From the NCBI GenBank assembly GCA_032622095.1, contig CP136067.1, positions 82,174,705 through 82,238,704 of the forward strand: a DNA stretch of 64,000 nt. The letters are read 5' to 3'. The DNA is from Siphonodentalium dalli. Lineage: Eukaryota; Mollusca; Scaphopoda; Gadilida; Siphonodentaliidae. Both the position numbers and the translations under genes were made by a program. The notes beneath the pieces were generated by a model. The model was not told the DNA's origin and did not search any database. It saw only the letters and a program-made list of their open reading frames with translations. Of this stretch, positions 41,889-54,074 are shown one piece after another; within the stretch, counting starts at the first letter, position 1, and each line of letters opens with the position of its first letter.

Positions 41889-42034
41889 AGAAATAAATAC
41901 ACGGTGTATCGGTGTGTATGGTCAAGTTGTACCACAAAAAACTTATTGTAGGACTCCGCTACGCGTCGTCCTACAATCAGTTTTTTGTGGTACAACTTGA
42001 CCATACACACCTCTACACCGTGTATTTATTTCTT
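41889..42034. repeat. Long hairpin (D family)
   Basis: AAGAAATAAATACACGGTGT, then GTGTGTATGGTCAAGTTGTA, CCACAAAAAACT and TTGTAGGAC pair with their inverses around TCCGCTACGCGTC. The arms are about 66 bp. Confidence 0.75.
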
Positions 42035-42223
42035 AAACATGTCATAGCGTTTTATAATTAACACACAACGTGTTGATTTTCCAGACACACTTTTTAAACA
42101 CTATGACGTGTTTATTATTATGAAAATAAAACACCCGATGTGTTTATAAATATTTTATTCTCAAAAACAAATTTCGGTACAATTCAACAAATTGTTCAAC
42201 ATCATCTTCAAAATGTTCATTGG

Positions 42224-42711
42224 TTAAAGGTACTCAACCCGATAAAACTCCTCTCAATTACTATTTCAATGGCTTCGGGGGTCAAAAATATTTGATTCGA
42301 GTCGAGGAAGTCACCCATCAAAGCTCAGATTTGTTAGATATCGATTTTAGAAATCTATTATTTTTCATTATCGGGAATTCTTTCTGGCCCAGAAGAATGT
42401 CAAAAATTCGTTATTTTTACCCACTTGATTATAGAGTTATCCATCCTTGTCTGTTTGAATAGAATTTTGGCGTAATATCTCGAGCAGGTTACCAAATTGA
42501 CGGCAGTTATTGGTACTCATCTCGAGAACATAAGAATTTTCAAAAATCAATATCTAATAACTCTGAGCTTTGTTTGATGGGTTCCTCGACTCGAATCAAA
42601 TATTTTTTACCCCCAAAGCCAAAGAAATAGTAATATAGGACCCTCTGATCGGATTGTTGTTGTTGGAATCTGTTGAGATGGGGACCCTCTTTACGGGTTG
42701 AGTACCTTTAA
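42224..42711. mobile_element. TTAA element, family H, 488 bp
   Basis: TTAAAGGTACTCAACCCG and its exact inverse CGGGTTGAGTACCTTTAA bound the element. Inner inverted blocks CCATCAAAGCTCAG and CTGAGCTTTG.TTGATGG, and TCGAGTCGAGGAAG / TTCCTCGACTCGA, make most of it foldable. An 80-residue ORF crosses one arm and is not meaningful. Confidence 0.8.
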
Positions 42712-42959
42712 CTAGTGTTTCGATTGGTCGTCAATTTGATAAGAACACAAAATGTTCTTAAACTCATGGAACTAGGTTGTTTCGAACTAGTTCGATGTGA
42801 TCCTCGTGCATGTGCATGCAAATAACTGGTCGACATTGAATGAATGTAGAATATGATATACATTTAGAATTAAAGATGGATTTGTTCGCGGAGATTGAGA
42901 TTTATTTTATATTTGACTATAATTATTATTAGTTGTCATTTTTGAATACACCATGTTTC

Positions 42960-43217
42960 TTAACACTTTCATGACGGGAGCTGCGCTGTTGCAGCATTAA
43001 AGATCATGCGCCATTAATTCTCTTACTTATGCGAGTCTCTCACGGGGAGCATCGCATATATAAGATAATGCATTGGCTTACAAGATCAATATTGATTGGC
43101 CAATGTATTATCTTGTGTATGCGAGGCTCTCTATGGGAGACTCGCATATATAAGAGAATGCATTGGAATATGGTTTTCGCAAAACTTCAGGAATCTCCAG
43201 TCATGAAATTAGAGTAA
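42960..43217 (+). mobile_element. TTAA MITE, family A
   Basis: TTAACACTTTCATGACGGGA at the left, GCAGCATTAAAGATCATG, two TATGCGAG hairpins, TTTTCGCAAAACTTCAGGAA and CCAGTCATGAAATTAG at the right. The right TTAA has decayed. Confidence 0.7.
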
Positions 43218-43260
43218 AAACCATAAATGACTCAAATGTCGTATAATGGCACGAGTCTTT

Positions 43261-43385
43261 GGTTTCTTGTAAATCCATAATATAATATTTAAAGTCACGT
43301 GATTTCTGATAAATCCATTGTGAGAATATTAAAAGTCACGTGGTTTCTTTTAATCCAATGTTGTGAATTAAAAATGTTCTGATAA
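43261..43385. repeat. Degenerate threefold tandem repeat, about 40 bp
   Basis: GGTTTCTTGTAAATCCA, GATTTCTGATAAATCCA and GGTTTCTTTTAATCCAA occur at 43261, 43301 and 43342, with AAAGTCACGTG between them. Confidence 0.6.
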
Positions 43386-45699
43386 ATCATGTGTATATAG
43401 TTCCTGATATAATCCAGTGATTCTTTATGTGTAGTCCAATGTCGCGCAGTTCCATATACTGTATATCTAGTTATACGGTATAGACCATATTGTATGTTGA
43501 ACCTCTATATATATATATCCTATATTTCGTCGTATGTAGAATCCATGTGTATCCCGTATAATGGCTCTGAATCCCATATTTGGGACCATCTCCGAGGTTT
43601 TGGAGAGAAGTGGTAGTTTAATCTTCTGGCTCTGTTTTGAGTACAAGATGACTGATCATCAGATCACTGGTGGAATCTCTGTGCACGGAAAGCTTGTGTT
43701 TCAGTTTATCACTGCATGCTCTTCATAATATTTAAATCATGGTTTCAAATCTCAGCTCGTGCCGTTATACAACTCGTGTGCTCCGTTAGTCCTCCCTTTG
43801 TGTACACTAACTGCGTAATATCTCGCCAGTTCCTTAACTTTCACGTCTCCTGTAATATTGCCTGGTCATTCAGAATCCTGAAACAATGAAGATTTAAAAT
43901 TAATTAATTAAACTTTAGTGAAAATATCTGAAAAGCAAACAGCAACTTAGATCATTCGTATATATAGCCGTCATATTATAAACCGTTTAATGCGGATACT
44001 TGTTGATATTCTGACTTGTGTTGACAGCGAACTTTGTAATATTGAAAAACTAATGCAGGGACCATTGAATTGATTAATACACGGGAAGTTTTCATCGTTG
44101 TATAAGAGACGCAAATCAAAATCGCTCACCAAAGTCACTTAAATCATGCAATCGCGAGCTTGGACATTCACCAACCCGTACGTGCAAGACAGATACATAA
44201 TGATTTTAGAATAAAGGGTTTGAAACTTATGTGCCGCTTTAAATTTTGTTTTACCACTGGTGAGACTAGCCCCCAAAACGAATTCTATATTCTTGCAACT
44301 CAAAAAGATACACGCGTAACTTAGAGAGTTTGAGATTTAGATAGTGTCACCCTATCCATTTCAGATGACATGCACATATACAATATATCCTTTTCATTTC
44401 GATATAGATCGATTATATCTGCATTACTTCTTGCTAATACCATAGATATAAACTTACCTCAATTTCACGATACCACAAAATCCAAAGAAGACTGTTATTC
44501 TATGAAGAATTGATTGAACATTGAGTTATAGACATCACAGACAAATAGATACAGTAAACATACACAATGCAGAGTGTGATTTAAATGAGGCCAAACTTAA
44601 CTGGCTTTCCATGCGTGGTAACTTAGCACAGATGTTATTCCATCCAAAAGTCACCGAATTCTACCATACCAATGGTATTGTATTACACCCAGCAGACTAT
44701 TGATAGACAAATCACAGCATGATACATGTCGGGAAGTCGCTCTGGCGTGGTCATAAACGGTGGTGTTTAAGACATACATCAATATATAAACGCTGGCGTT
44801 TTATACCATACGCAACAAGTGCAATTAGCCATAAATATTTGTTTAAGAACATTTATTACCACATATATTTATTTTAAAGTTAATTTGTAGTTGAATTAAT
44901 AAATTGGACAATTGTATTCAGATTTTAAATTACAGTGCTGCACTGTCGAAGATAGTAAAGCAATTGTTTAAAACATGTCGAGTGTTGTATTATAAACACT
45001 AGCGATTTCATATGTTACAAATAAACACATGATCCGTATATTTATAAACACTACCAAATTTAATAAAACATGTGACACGTTTATATATCTTCAAATTTTT
45101 AGCAGTGTATATGTGACCAATTTTCGCTGTAATGTCAATTATCTTGCACATTTGGTGAAATAAAGCAAGTTAAGCACAACTATTATATCCGTGAATACAA
45201 CATGGACAATTGTATACCACATGCGTGCGATTCACATGTTCATGTTCGTCCAAAATCAGTTTTTTGTCTCTGCTGAACAATTTGAAAACTCAGAGATACG
45301 GCGTTTTGATTGTTCACCGACGATATGTCCTTTTTTAGTTTTAACTCATGCCAAAGTGTTCATTCAAGATTCAAGATATTCATAAAATTGGAAGTATTCT
45401 TAGTCCCGTGTCTGCAAATATTATGCAAACCTACTGGTATTGCAATTAAAAACCCACATTAATACATTAAAATAACCAAATCATGAGCATGTAGTCTCGA
45501 ATGATAATTATCTGGATGTCATGAGCATAATTTTGGCGTGTACTGGAGACCCCCGTATCGGGTATTATATCCAGTGCGCGTCTGTACAGAATGGAGATAG
45601 CTTGCGTTCAGAAAGGAGATGACAGTGAGATTGGAGAATCAGGTTTAGGATTTATGTTGCAAAAGAGAGATAAAAACAGTTAAAACACTAGGTTAAAAG

Positions 45700-46103
45700 A
45701 ATGATCATTTGAGCCAGTTATTTGATATGCTGGTACACACCCTTTCTGCATATGTCAGGATCTGAGAGTGTGACCAGGTCAGAGTTTAGATTGTTCCAGA
45801 GAATTGCAGTGGCAGGGAGAAAGAACATCTGAAGTAATTTGGGCTGGTATGAATGCGGCGGAATGTTTCCCGATGGTGGTATCGCGTTTTTCTTGTGGGC
45901 TTTTCAAGATAAGTTGGAATTGAATTGCCACATGGTTTTGGATGTTCTTTTTGGAAGAGACACAGTCGTGATATAGTTCTTCTAGCCTCCAGTGATTTCA
46001 AATTTAGATCAGAAGTCATAGCCGAAACATTTGCATATCTTGAGTATTGATTTTCTTTATTCACCTTACAGCCCTGTTCTGGACTTCTTTTTAATTTCGA
46101 CAA
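45700..46103 (-). pseudogene. LINE reverse transcriptase C-terminal fragment
   Basis: The minus-strand frame reads YSRYANVSAM, then DLNLKSLEARRTISRLCLF, IPTYLEKPTRKTRYHHRET and FRRIHTS, followed after a frame shift by WNNLNSDLV and CRKGVYQHI. This is the usual block after the RT palm in many invertebrate LINEs (SLE.RR...R.LF..., R.TR..H, WN.L). It is 5'-truncated and degenerate, and different from the LINE at 34.5 kb. Confidence 0.7.
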
Positions 46104-46955
46104 TATTTGTGGCTGTGTATTAAAGGTGACACTTACCTGTCGGTTGGTTTTAAAATCTAAGGAGAAAACTCAATTCGGAACAAGCAGATGACAGCATTAA
46201 ATCGATTCGAATTGTCATTGTCCACATGTCTTCAAGTCTCGACCAATTGTGACTTGCTGTTAACTTCTACGACGAGATTACATGACTTGTAGTATGCACT
46301 TCGTCCTAATAATTCAGCCGTTCCTCCTCATTCGACGTTGTCGATAACGTCACTACCGATACCAACGTACATACGTCAATGGGGAGTCAGAGACTGCTTT
46401 GTGGTATATAATAGGGCTAGTTTAATATTTAGCTTGCGTGGTGGACTTCAATACTTCAACCATGCTGCAAAGTTGTCTGGTAGCTTTCCAGTTAAACCTT
46501 TCCACTAAACCCCAAAGCATCTCCGATGCATGTTGACCAACCTATCAGAGTCTATATACCATGATAATTTATAATATGCCAGTTTGACACAGCTCACCCT
46601 AACTGAGAGCCCCGAGATTATCTGCGTCTGAAATATTGGTTGTATAATTATCACGGAGTAGGAACTGCTCCATGAGAAAAGATCCTCTTGTGATTTTCGG
46701 TCCAGTTCACCATCGATCCATGTCCAGTTCACTTGCGAGTTTTTTGTACTTGGTACAAAACAGACGTGCCATTCTTCATACCTAAACATCGAAAGCAATT
46801 AACGCGCGGTCATAATAGTTACATACTGCAACTATAAGACATCCAGCAAATACACACCCCACGAAAACCCGAAATGTGTTGTCCTGCGAGATATCCCATC
46901 GCTATAGCTCAATTTGACACGGCCAGATTAGCCTTCCTACAATGTCCTAAAACAA
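46104..46955. other. Intergenic sequence, nothing recognised
   Basis: No supported gene. A 97-residue minus-strand ORF (46505-46798) has no recognisable features. Confidence 0.35.
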
Positions 46956-47505
46956 TAAAGCTTCTCAAATCATCCGCATAGTCAATAGAACTTTCACGAA
47001 CTTGGACATCGACACTTTATAATCGCTTCACATAAGCATGGTCAGACCTATCATCGAATACTGTAACTCTGCATGGAGCCCACATCACAAATATCAAAGC
47101 ATTGTGTTAGAGAAATACAAAGAACAGCAACGAAACTCGTTCGTCAAATCAAAATTCTATGCTACCGAGACCGAATGATAAGACTCAATCTGATGTATTT
47201 AAAATATCGAAGATTTAGAGGAGATCTAATCGAGGTATATAAACTGTTGAATGATGGTCATTACAATATCAATGCCTTTGACCTATTAGAATGACATTTA
47301 TCAGGAAAAACAAGAGGACATAATAAAAAGCTACAGATGCCCATTGTTAACAAGCGCATAGGAAAATATTTCTTCACGCAGAGGGTGGTAAATAGCTGGA
47401 ACTCTCTGCCAGACTTCGCCATTGAGGCTCCAGCACTCGATCAATTCAAAATATACATAGACTCATTCTTCTATTATATAAAATACGAGTTCGACGACAA
47501 GTAAT
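46956..47505 (+). pseudogene. LINE reverse transcriptase C-terminal fragment
   Basis: The plus strand reads RTFTNLDIDTL, stop, SLHISMVRPIIEYCNSAWSP, VLEK, then in another frame IQRTATKLVRQIK, MYLKYRRFRGDLIEVYKLL, TRGHNKKLQMP, RIGKYFFTQRVVNSWNSLPD and FKIYIDSF. RPIIEYC.S.W, YRR.RGD.IE.YK and F..RVV..WNSLP are the standard LINE RT thumb and end signature. At least one frameshift and two stops. Confidence 0.85.
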
Positions 47506-47619
47506 ATGTTCAAGTGACTAACAAGTAAATATCGAATGACGATACATATATTTGTAAACAAACATTGCAAATAATGTTATTGGGACGAAAAGTCGCAAGA
47601 CTTGTTCCGTTTTACGATG

Positions 47620-47652
47620 ATGATGAAAATGATGATGATGATGATGATGATA
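47620..47652. repeat. (GAT)n microsatellite
   Basis: ATGATGATGAAAATGATGAT and following units, about 11 repeats with one interruption. It gives an Asp run in a short meaningless ORF. Confidence 0.9.
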
Positions 47653-48639
47653 TGATTGATATAACAAACCACTATTATGATGATCGTGTCATTATTTGTT
47701 TAAAATACGTATTAATTGACATATACGCACCCGTTCCCTCGTTAAAATCAACATATTTCGACCATTTTATGGGACCTCCGCGAATTCCGGTCCTCCTCAA
47801 ATAGATCTCCGCATATAGGGACCTACTGTAAATTGTCAATTACCGGAAAAAAACATTATCTATTTATAAAATGCCCAGCGAACCACAGCTTTCTAAAATC
47901 TGTACCACAGTATACACACGAGGGGCGTTAATAACATAATTATGTCGGGATCTGGCAGTGTGACCGTGTTTGCAAGAGTGCATAATAGTGAAAAAGTGTA
48001 TAGTCAGCAAAGTTCTGTGTGCTACTTCTGAGGCGGTATATATTGGGTGGATACAATTTGTCTGTCAGTGGTCTCCAAGATGCAAGGAGGTAATATAAAT
48101 TTGAGCTGCTCATATTATCTGATGTGTAAATAAAATGTATCGCGGAGTCATCTTTTAACATGCACGGAATTCTCCAAACCCACGGAACGTGACACATATA
48201 AAAGGCGCATATGTATACACATGTAGGGACACGCGGACATAGCGGAGCGCGTTACAAGCCCCATGAAGTGGGTGTATAATATGCAGCTGCATTTCCTGAA
48301 GAATACTTCTCGACACGGCCTTGACAGCGATATTCAATGTAGATTTTGACCGGTATTATTAATATACCGACACATTCATGACAATTAATGTGAGCAGAGT
48401 AAAGCAGGGTCACCGTGCATATTGTTTCGTGTATACAAGCCCTTGAAACAAGTGCATGCATGAAACACTGGACACAGTCATTCAGCCGGCCGAATTTTCA
48501 TTGCAGTCCGTTTCAGAGCCTGTTTAGAATTCGTCCGTTTCAACCTTGAGACCACACTTAGCAATTGTTGTTACTGGCTTTTAAAATTGTTTACCCCAAC
48601 ATTTCACCTCATTTCGCGTGTACTGTTTAATATATGGTG

Positions 48640-49690
48640 TCGTCACTTTGTTCCGATACAACGAGGATTGAATACACCGAATGTCCCATATTCCGAAGAC
48701 CCAATGTCCAATAATATATATATACGAGGGTTCTATATTCAAAAGACACAATACTTCGACGATCCTATACTCCGAATGCCCGGTTGTCTGAAGTTCCAAT
48801 AGTATGAAGGCCCGATACTACGAAGGCACAATGCTCCGAAGGTCCGATATATACTCCGAATGTCCGATACTCCGAATGTAATATTATTATTTCGTTTAGA
48901 AATTGAACAAAGACGTCTTATTATACTGGAGGACATTTCCCCGCCACCCGTATAAATAAATATAATCTGTCGATGCTTGGACGGCGACATTCTACACTCT
49001 TACAACTCGCAACTATATATAGTTTGTATATTTGCCTTGAAGCTACTCATAATCTTCGGGCCTCATATTGAACATTACAATTGTATCGTTTTTGTCACGT
49101 CGCGTTGATAAAATAAGTTGATGAGTGCATGGAATAATTAGATGTGGACTCTATGTGTATTGGTCGAAAGATTCACAAATTTCTAAAAGGGAAAGGTTCT
49201 TAGTACAGTAAGTTAACTTTAAATTTTTTTCCTAACGTGATTTCTTCAGACAGGTATGAATTGACCCAGTTTGATGGCCCACTGGGGCGATTTGGATTCT
49301 CAGAACCCCACACAGTCCACTCTTATCTTTGATTTTTCCGACAATTCACACTGCAGCGGTAGACTGATCACTATAAAAAGCGATAATTAAAGTTATGCAC
49401 GAACTGAAACCCACCGTTACATCATGCAGAACACATTCGGAGTATCGGACATATCTTTTGTATATACACTCATATCTCAATATCATGTGAAATTTGATAA
49501 GAGAAATATAAAGCATATTTATCGGAGTGATCGGTCTTCTGGGTATAATCACTTTGGTATTAATACTTCGGACTATTGGGCATTCTGAATATTTAGCCTT
49601 CGGAATATCGGACCTTCGTAGTATAATTTGGCCTTCAATAAATCGGACTTTCGTAGTATCGAGTCTTCGGAATAAAGATAGGTAACCTAA
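48640..49690. repeat. Inverted arrays of a short CCGAA unit, possible element
   Basis: At 48650-48885 many copies of TACTCCGAATGTCCGATA-like words follow one another with a spacing near 16-18 bp. At 49440-49690 the same words occur inverted (ATCGGACCTTCGTAGTA). The two arrays point towards each other across 550 bp of unremarkable sequence. Confidence 0.55.
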
Positions 49691-50337
49691 TATATACAGG
49701 ATATATGGTGGATATTTGTTAATATGTTTTTTCTACAGAAACCTATATGCTCACATTTAATATTTGCCATTATTATCTACTCCGACTTAAGTGTAGGGAG
49801 CTTAGAATAAAATATCTGAAACCCTGCTACTACCAGAGACCCAACACTTATAAATTAGCCGCTCTATTTAACTCCCGAAATTACAAGACAGTTAAAAACT
49901 TGTCAGTATTTATTAAGAAGGTCCTTGAAATATTTAGCCCCCCCCCCCCATAGTCTAGGCTGTGCTGGGGGTGATCGTCGCACATCGGGGGAATTTATGC
50001 GACCATCATTTTCTTATGGGAAAATTACTCTAGTTTTCGAATTCAGAGGCGCCGAGCCGAGATAGGTGGCAAAATATAACTTTTCACTATGTTTCATAGG
50101 GTACCCTACCTAAAAAATGACATATTTTCAAAGGTTAACAGGCATTAGCCAACTGGTTAACAGGGCAGCAACATCGGAAAGATTTTAAACATATATGCAA
50201 AATATGGAACGAATATAGACACTTAATCAGATTCAACATCGTTTTTCTGCTTTCGTTCTGATTTCGTGACGTCATGGTAAAATATGTAGCGTGACGCGTC
50301 AAAAATTCATGGCGATTCAGACAAAGTGTTGTGCGTC

Positions 50338-51100
50338 AACTCTGTGCAAAGATAGCATATCTGTCGAATTCTTCCAAGTTATATATTTTTGGAAATGGAA
50401 GGGTACCCCCTATATAATGATGTTCATACTTACATTATATCTTTCCAAGTATTGACATAATAGACAAAAACTTAACCCTCCCCCCAATTTCACAAATAAC
50501 CACATATGTTTGTCCATGCAGTTTGTGTCCACCAAATAAATTGACAATGCACAGTTTACCTTTTCATATTGTGTAGAATCGTACGGCGCCACTGATAATG
50601 TAAAACATCGTTCAAATCCTAGATAGGAAGGTAATATAAAATCCAAGATGGCGTCCAAGATGGCCGCCAATTTTTATATTGACACTCTATACACCAGATG
50701 TATGGTAACCGGACTAGATCATCAACTCTGTGCAAATATAGCATATCTGTCGAATTCTTCCAAGTTAAATATTTTTGCAAATGGAAGGGTATTGCCTACA
50801 AAATGATGTTCCTATCTTTATTATATATCTCCAAATGGTAAACTAACCGAGAAAAGCTTAACCCTCACCCCAATTTCACAAATATCCACTTAAATGCACC
50901 CATGCAGGTTGTTTCCAATAAAACATCGACAATGCACATTTTGTAGTGTCATATAGGGCAGAACCATCCGGGGACATGAAGAATGTAAGATTCCGTTCAA
51001 ATCCTAGATTATGAAGGTAATAAAATCCAAGATGGCGTCCAAGATGGCTGCCAAGTTTAATATCGGCACTCTGTGCACACTGAGTGTGCACACCAGTTGT
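50338..51100. repeat. Tandem duplication, 385-bp unit, inside the left arm
   Basis: CAACTCTGTGCAAA.ATAGCA starts at 50338 and 50723. Both units go through CGAATTCTTCCAAGTTA, AATGGAAGGGTA, ACTTAACCCTC or GCTTAACCCTC, and CCAAGATGGCGTCCAAGATG. The right arm has one unit only. The copies are clearly diverged from each other, more than unit 1 is from the right arm. Confidence 0.8.
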
Positions 51101-52120
51101 AACTGATCTTTATTTCATAGAGGCTGTATTGTAATATGTATAAGTCAACTGGTTACGTAAAACCAATGATGGAGACCAAAATGGCCGCCATAAAACTAAA
51201 AAATGTTCCGATAAAATTACCTGCTTCCGAGTTGCAATGTTATGTCATCTGCATGTTATGAGTTTTGTAGCTTATTCGTTCGTGCGTATATGTCTCTTGA
51301 TAATGTGATCAGAATCCAATAAAACTGTTGGCATTGATAAATTAAATGCTCATTTTATTTCTCAAAATCGACATGCAATGCCAAATTGCCACAATGGGAT
51401 AGTGTTTCAACCTGACATCCATTTTGTGGTATACAAGCCAACGTTCTGCTTGGTGGTGAAACTGCTGACTTTTATACTAGTACAATAAGAATTGAAGCTA
51501 CAATGCCGACTAAATATACATATTCAATCCTCAATAACCAATGTAGGTGTCCACGGTAATGACTCATTAGATCCGCTTACACAAACCGTCAAGCAATAAC
51601 AACCAATTTAGAATCCTGATAAGTGCGGGTATGCAAAGAATGGACAATTTATTTTATATATCTCATCAATGTTGTCAATGCGTACTGGGGTAATTGATTT
51701 TCACGTTCATTGGAGTGATGTTCTATTGAAATAACCGAAACAAATCTCAAACAAATCTGACAAAATACGTATATATCTGTGTCGTTATATTCTCGCTATG
51801 GCCCCATCAGACGTGGATTTATGCTTATTTACTTAAGCAGTTCATTTGAGTATTTGCTTATCTGTACTTAATTATATGCCGCTTGATATGCGTGGTTGCA
51901 GGAGTATTAATTATTTTATTGAATACACATTGACGACCAATAGTATAATTGTTGTCCTGCTAATGTACTATAGATCTTGTATGTCTGAGTAGTGGCTGAT
52001 GCCTTCGGCGAGTTATATATATGCATTCGCTTCCATATTATTTTATATCTTCCCGGCTGTCCAGAATTCGCGTTGCTATCACAATATATTTAAACACATT
52101 ATATGCATTCAATATTTAAC

Positions 52121-52280
52121 TTCAGGATAGGATAGGATAGTTTATTTACAATACACACGAATGACACAGTGGCAGTAATACATAATAAATTATAACAGTG
52201 TATTGTCGGGGGTAGCTTAGCCCTATCGGGCTGTCTTCCTGCTACCCCTACTTCATACAAGGCATTGGTCATTTTAAATA
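52121..52280 (-). repeat. Retroposon 3' end with (GGATA)n tail
   Basis: AGGATAGGATAGGATAG at 52124-52140 is followed by TTTATTTACAATACACAC and a conserved-looking GTAGCTTAGCCCTATCGGGC. On the minus strand this is a short sequence ending AATAAACTATCC(TATCC)n, typical of LINE or SINE 3' ends. Confidence 0.5.
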
Positions 52281-54000
52281 ATATCAAGTTACTTGGAGCT
52301 TACCCCAAGAATGTTGCACATAACCAACTTTCAGGTTTGGTTGGAACAGGTAGAATATTATCCAAACTGACCCCTCATTTGTAAATACTAATGCTTTAAA
52401 TGATAACGGTAAGTGTGAGGCCGTGGTATTGATTGTGCTAAGTCCCATGAAATTTGGATCCATGAAAGTTGGTCTCACACTGTATGTATCACACGACTCT
52501 CCGCCACACGTACCCAACTATGATAATCACGTACAGTACTCGAATGGGATAAAACTATATCATCCAATTTATATATCAATATGGAGCAATCTCGGCAATT
52601 AACCAAAGATGAAAAGTACAAGGATTAGAAAGCCACACAGTTAGAAGACGTGCTCAAAATGTCATATACTCAGTTGCTCAGCATTAAAATGATGCTTGTC
52701 ATGCTAAATGTGTCCCTTTCACTGATGCTGATCCATTTCAACCAACGGGATGACAACTCGTTGGTCACATGTTACCAGCCATAGCCGCGGAATTAGTTTT
52801 TAATCAAAATAGAGTATAACCGCTACAGGTAGGACATTCTCAAGAAATATAGTAGCCGTGGAGTACTTTTAACACAAACAATAATTAGCAGCTCCTTTGC
52901 ACGATCGCCAATTTTCTGCAATGGAACAACCTACGTATCTGATATATGTCAAATATTCATGATTGTGGTAATTGTCCCCAGGATACATTTTACGATATGC
53001 GTTATATGTATCTGACCGAAAGCATATATGCAAGCATGCGATTATCACAAATATCAGATAATGTACATAGGTTTGGTAGTTATTGCGTGCATTCATCTAA
53101 GTAGACGTCCCAGAAAACAATTGATTTAAATCCTTATTTTATCTTAATATTGAGGAATTTGAAGCCGTAATGGGTCGGTATATTTTGAGTAAGTTTACCT
53201 TGTGAGCACCATACAATCAAACCAGGTTCCATCGTTGCATGTGGCGACGGTCCTATATTCGACAATGACACACGTTCTTGTTTGAATGTTGGATTGAATG
53301 TATGACATATATAGACAATCGCAGTCGGACATTTGATGGCTGTTGGACCTATTTGCTCATAATATGGATTCTTCTGCGACATGGGGCAAGGCATATAGTA
53401 AACTTACACATAGTATCCCACACATATGAAACTTCGAAAGTAGCAACACCCTTTGCTTCCAGCATATTAAATTAGTAATCTCTCTACTTTCTTATGTGTA
53501 CACCTGGTAGGAATTTAGATCGAGATACTTCATGCTTTGAGTTATGGTAATGTACGTGTAAAATTGCACACAAATAATGCAAATATATTTGCCCTTTGAA
53601 AACCAGTTAAGTGTTACATTTAATAAATGGATCTAGTCTCGACTAAGGTTATGCGATTGAAGTTAATTTGTCTTCAAAATTGTCGATTCTAACTCGCCAC
53701 GTTATTAAATCGAAAAAAGAAATATTTATTATAATTTGTATTTAGTCCCAATATTAATAAAATTCGCCCATTTTTCTATTATATATACCCATACCATTCA
53801 GTGCCATTTATGAATTACTTATGATAAACAATTACTTGTTGGGAACAATCACGTATCCAGCTGAATAGTAATTGGATTGCATCATATGATTGGTCAGGTC
53901 AATTTAATCCAACAATACTGTCACAGTGAATTAACTATTGCAACTTCTCGGCTTATCGTACTTGGCAGAAATGCCCGCGCACATGTGCCAACCAACTTTT

Positions 54001-54074
54001 TTATAGTGTTCCCCGAGTTGACAGCTAATGATTAAATTTATAGTGTTCCCCGAGTTGACAGCTAATGATTAAAT
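54001..54074. repeat. Perfect tandem duplication, 37-bp unit
   Basis: TTATAGTGTTCCCCGAGTTG through GATTAAA occurs at 54001 and again at 54038 without a mismatch. Confidence 0.9.

Larger units (their letters stand above)
40774..45109. mobile_element. Element of 4.3 kb with CACTGC ends and AAACACT arrays
   Basis: The left end TACACTGCAAAAAATAATTT and the inverse of the right end TACACTGCTAAAAATTTGAA correspond. Next to both ends lie degenerate arrays of AAACACTAGTGTTTATA-like words (40790-41040, 42035-42150, 44975-45095). If the termini are CACTGC, a TA is duplicated. There is no transposase ORF. Nested inside are a D hairpin, a family H and a family A element. Confidence 0.5.

Noticed and set aside
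49747-49953. 68-residue ORF with a look of a reverse transcriptase tail (CRELRIKYLKPCYYQRP)
   Set aside because: Suggestive but too short, with no second motif around it; ends in a C-run reading as Pro. Not enough to call.
52284-52517. 77-residue minus-strand ORF upstream of the (GGATA)n tail
   Set aside because: Could be the coding end of the retroposon, but no reverse transcriptase signature is visible.
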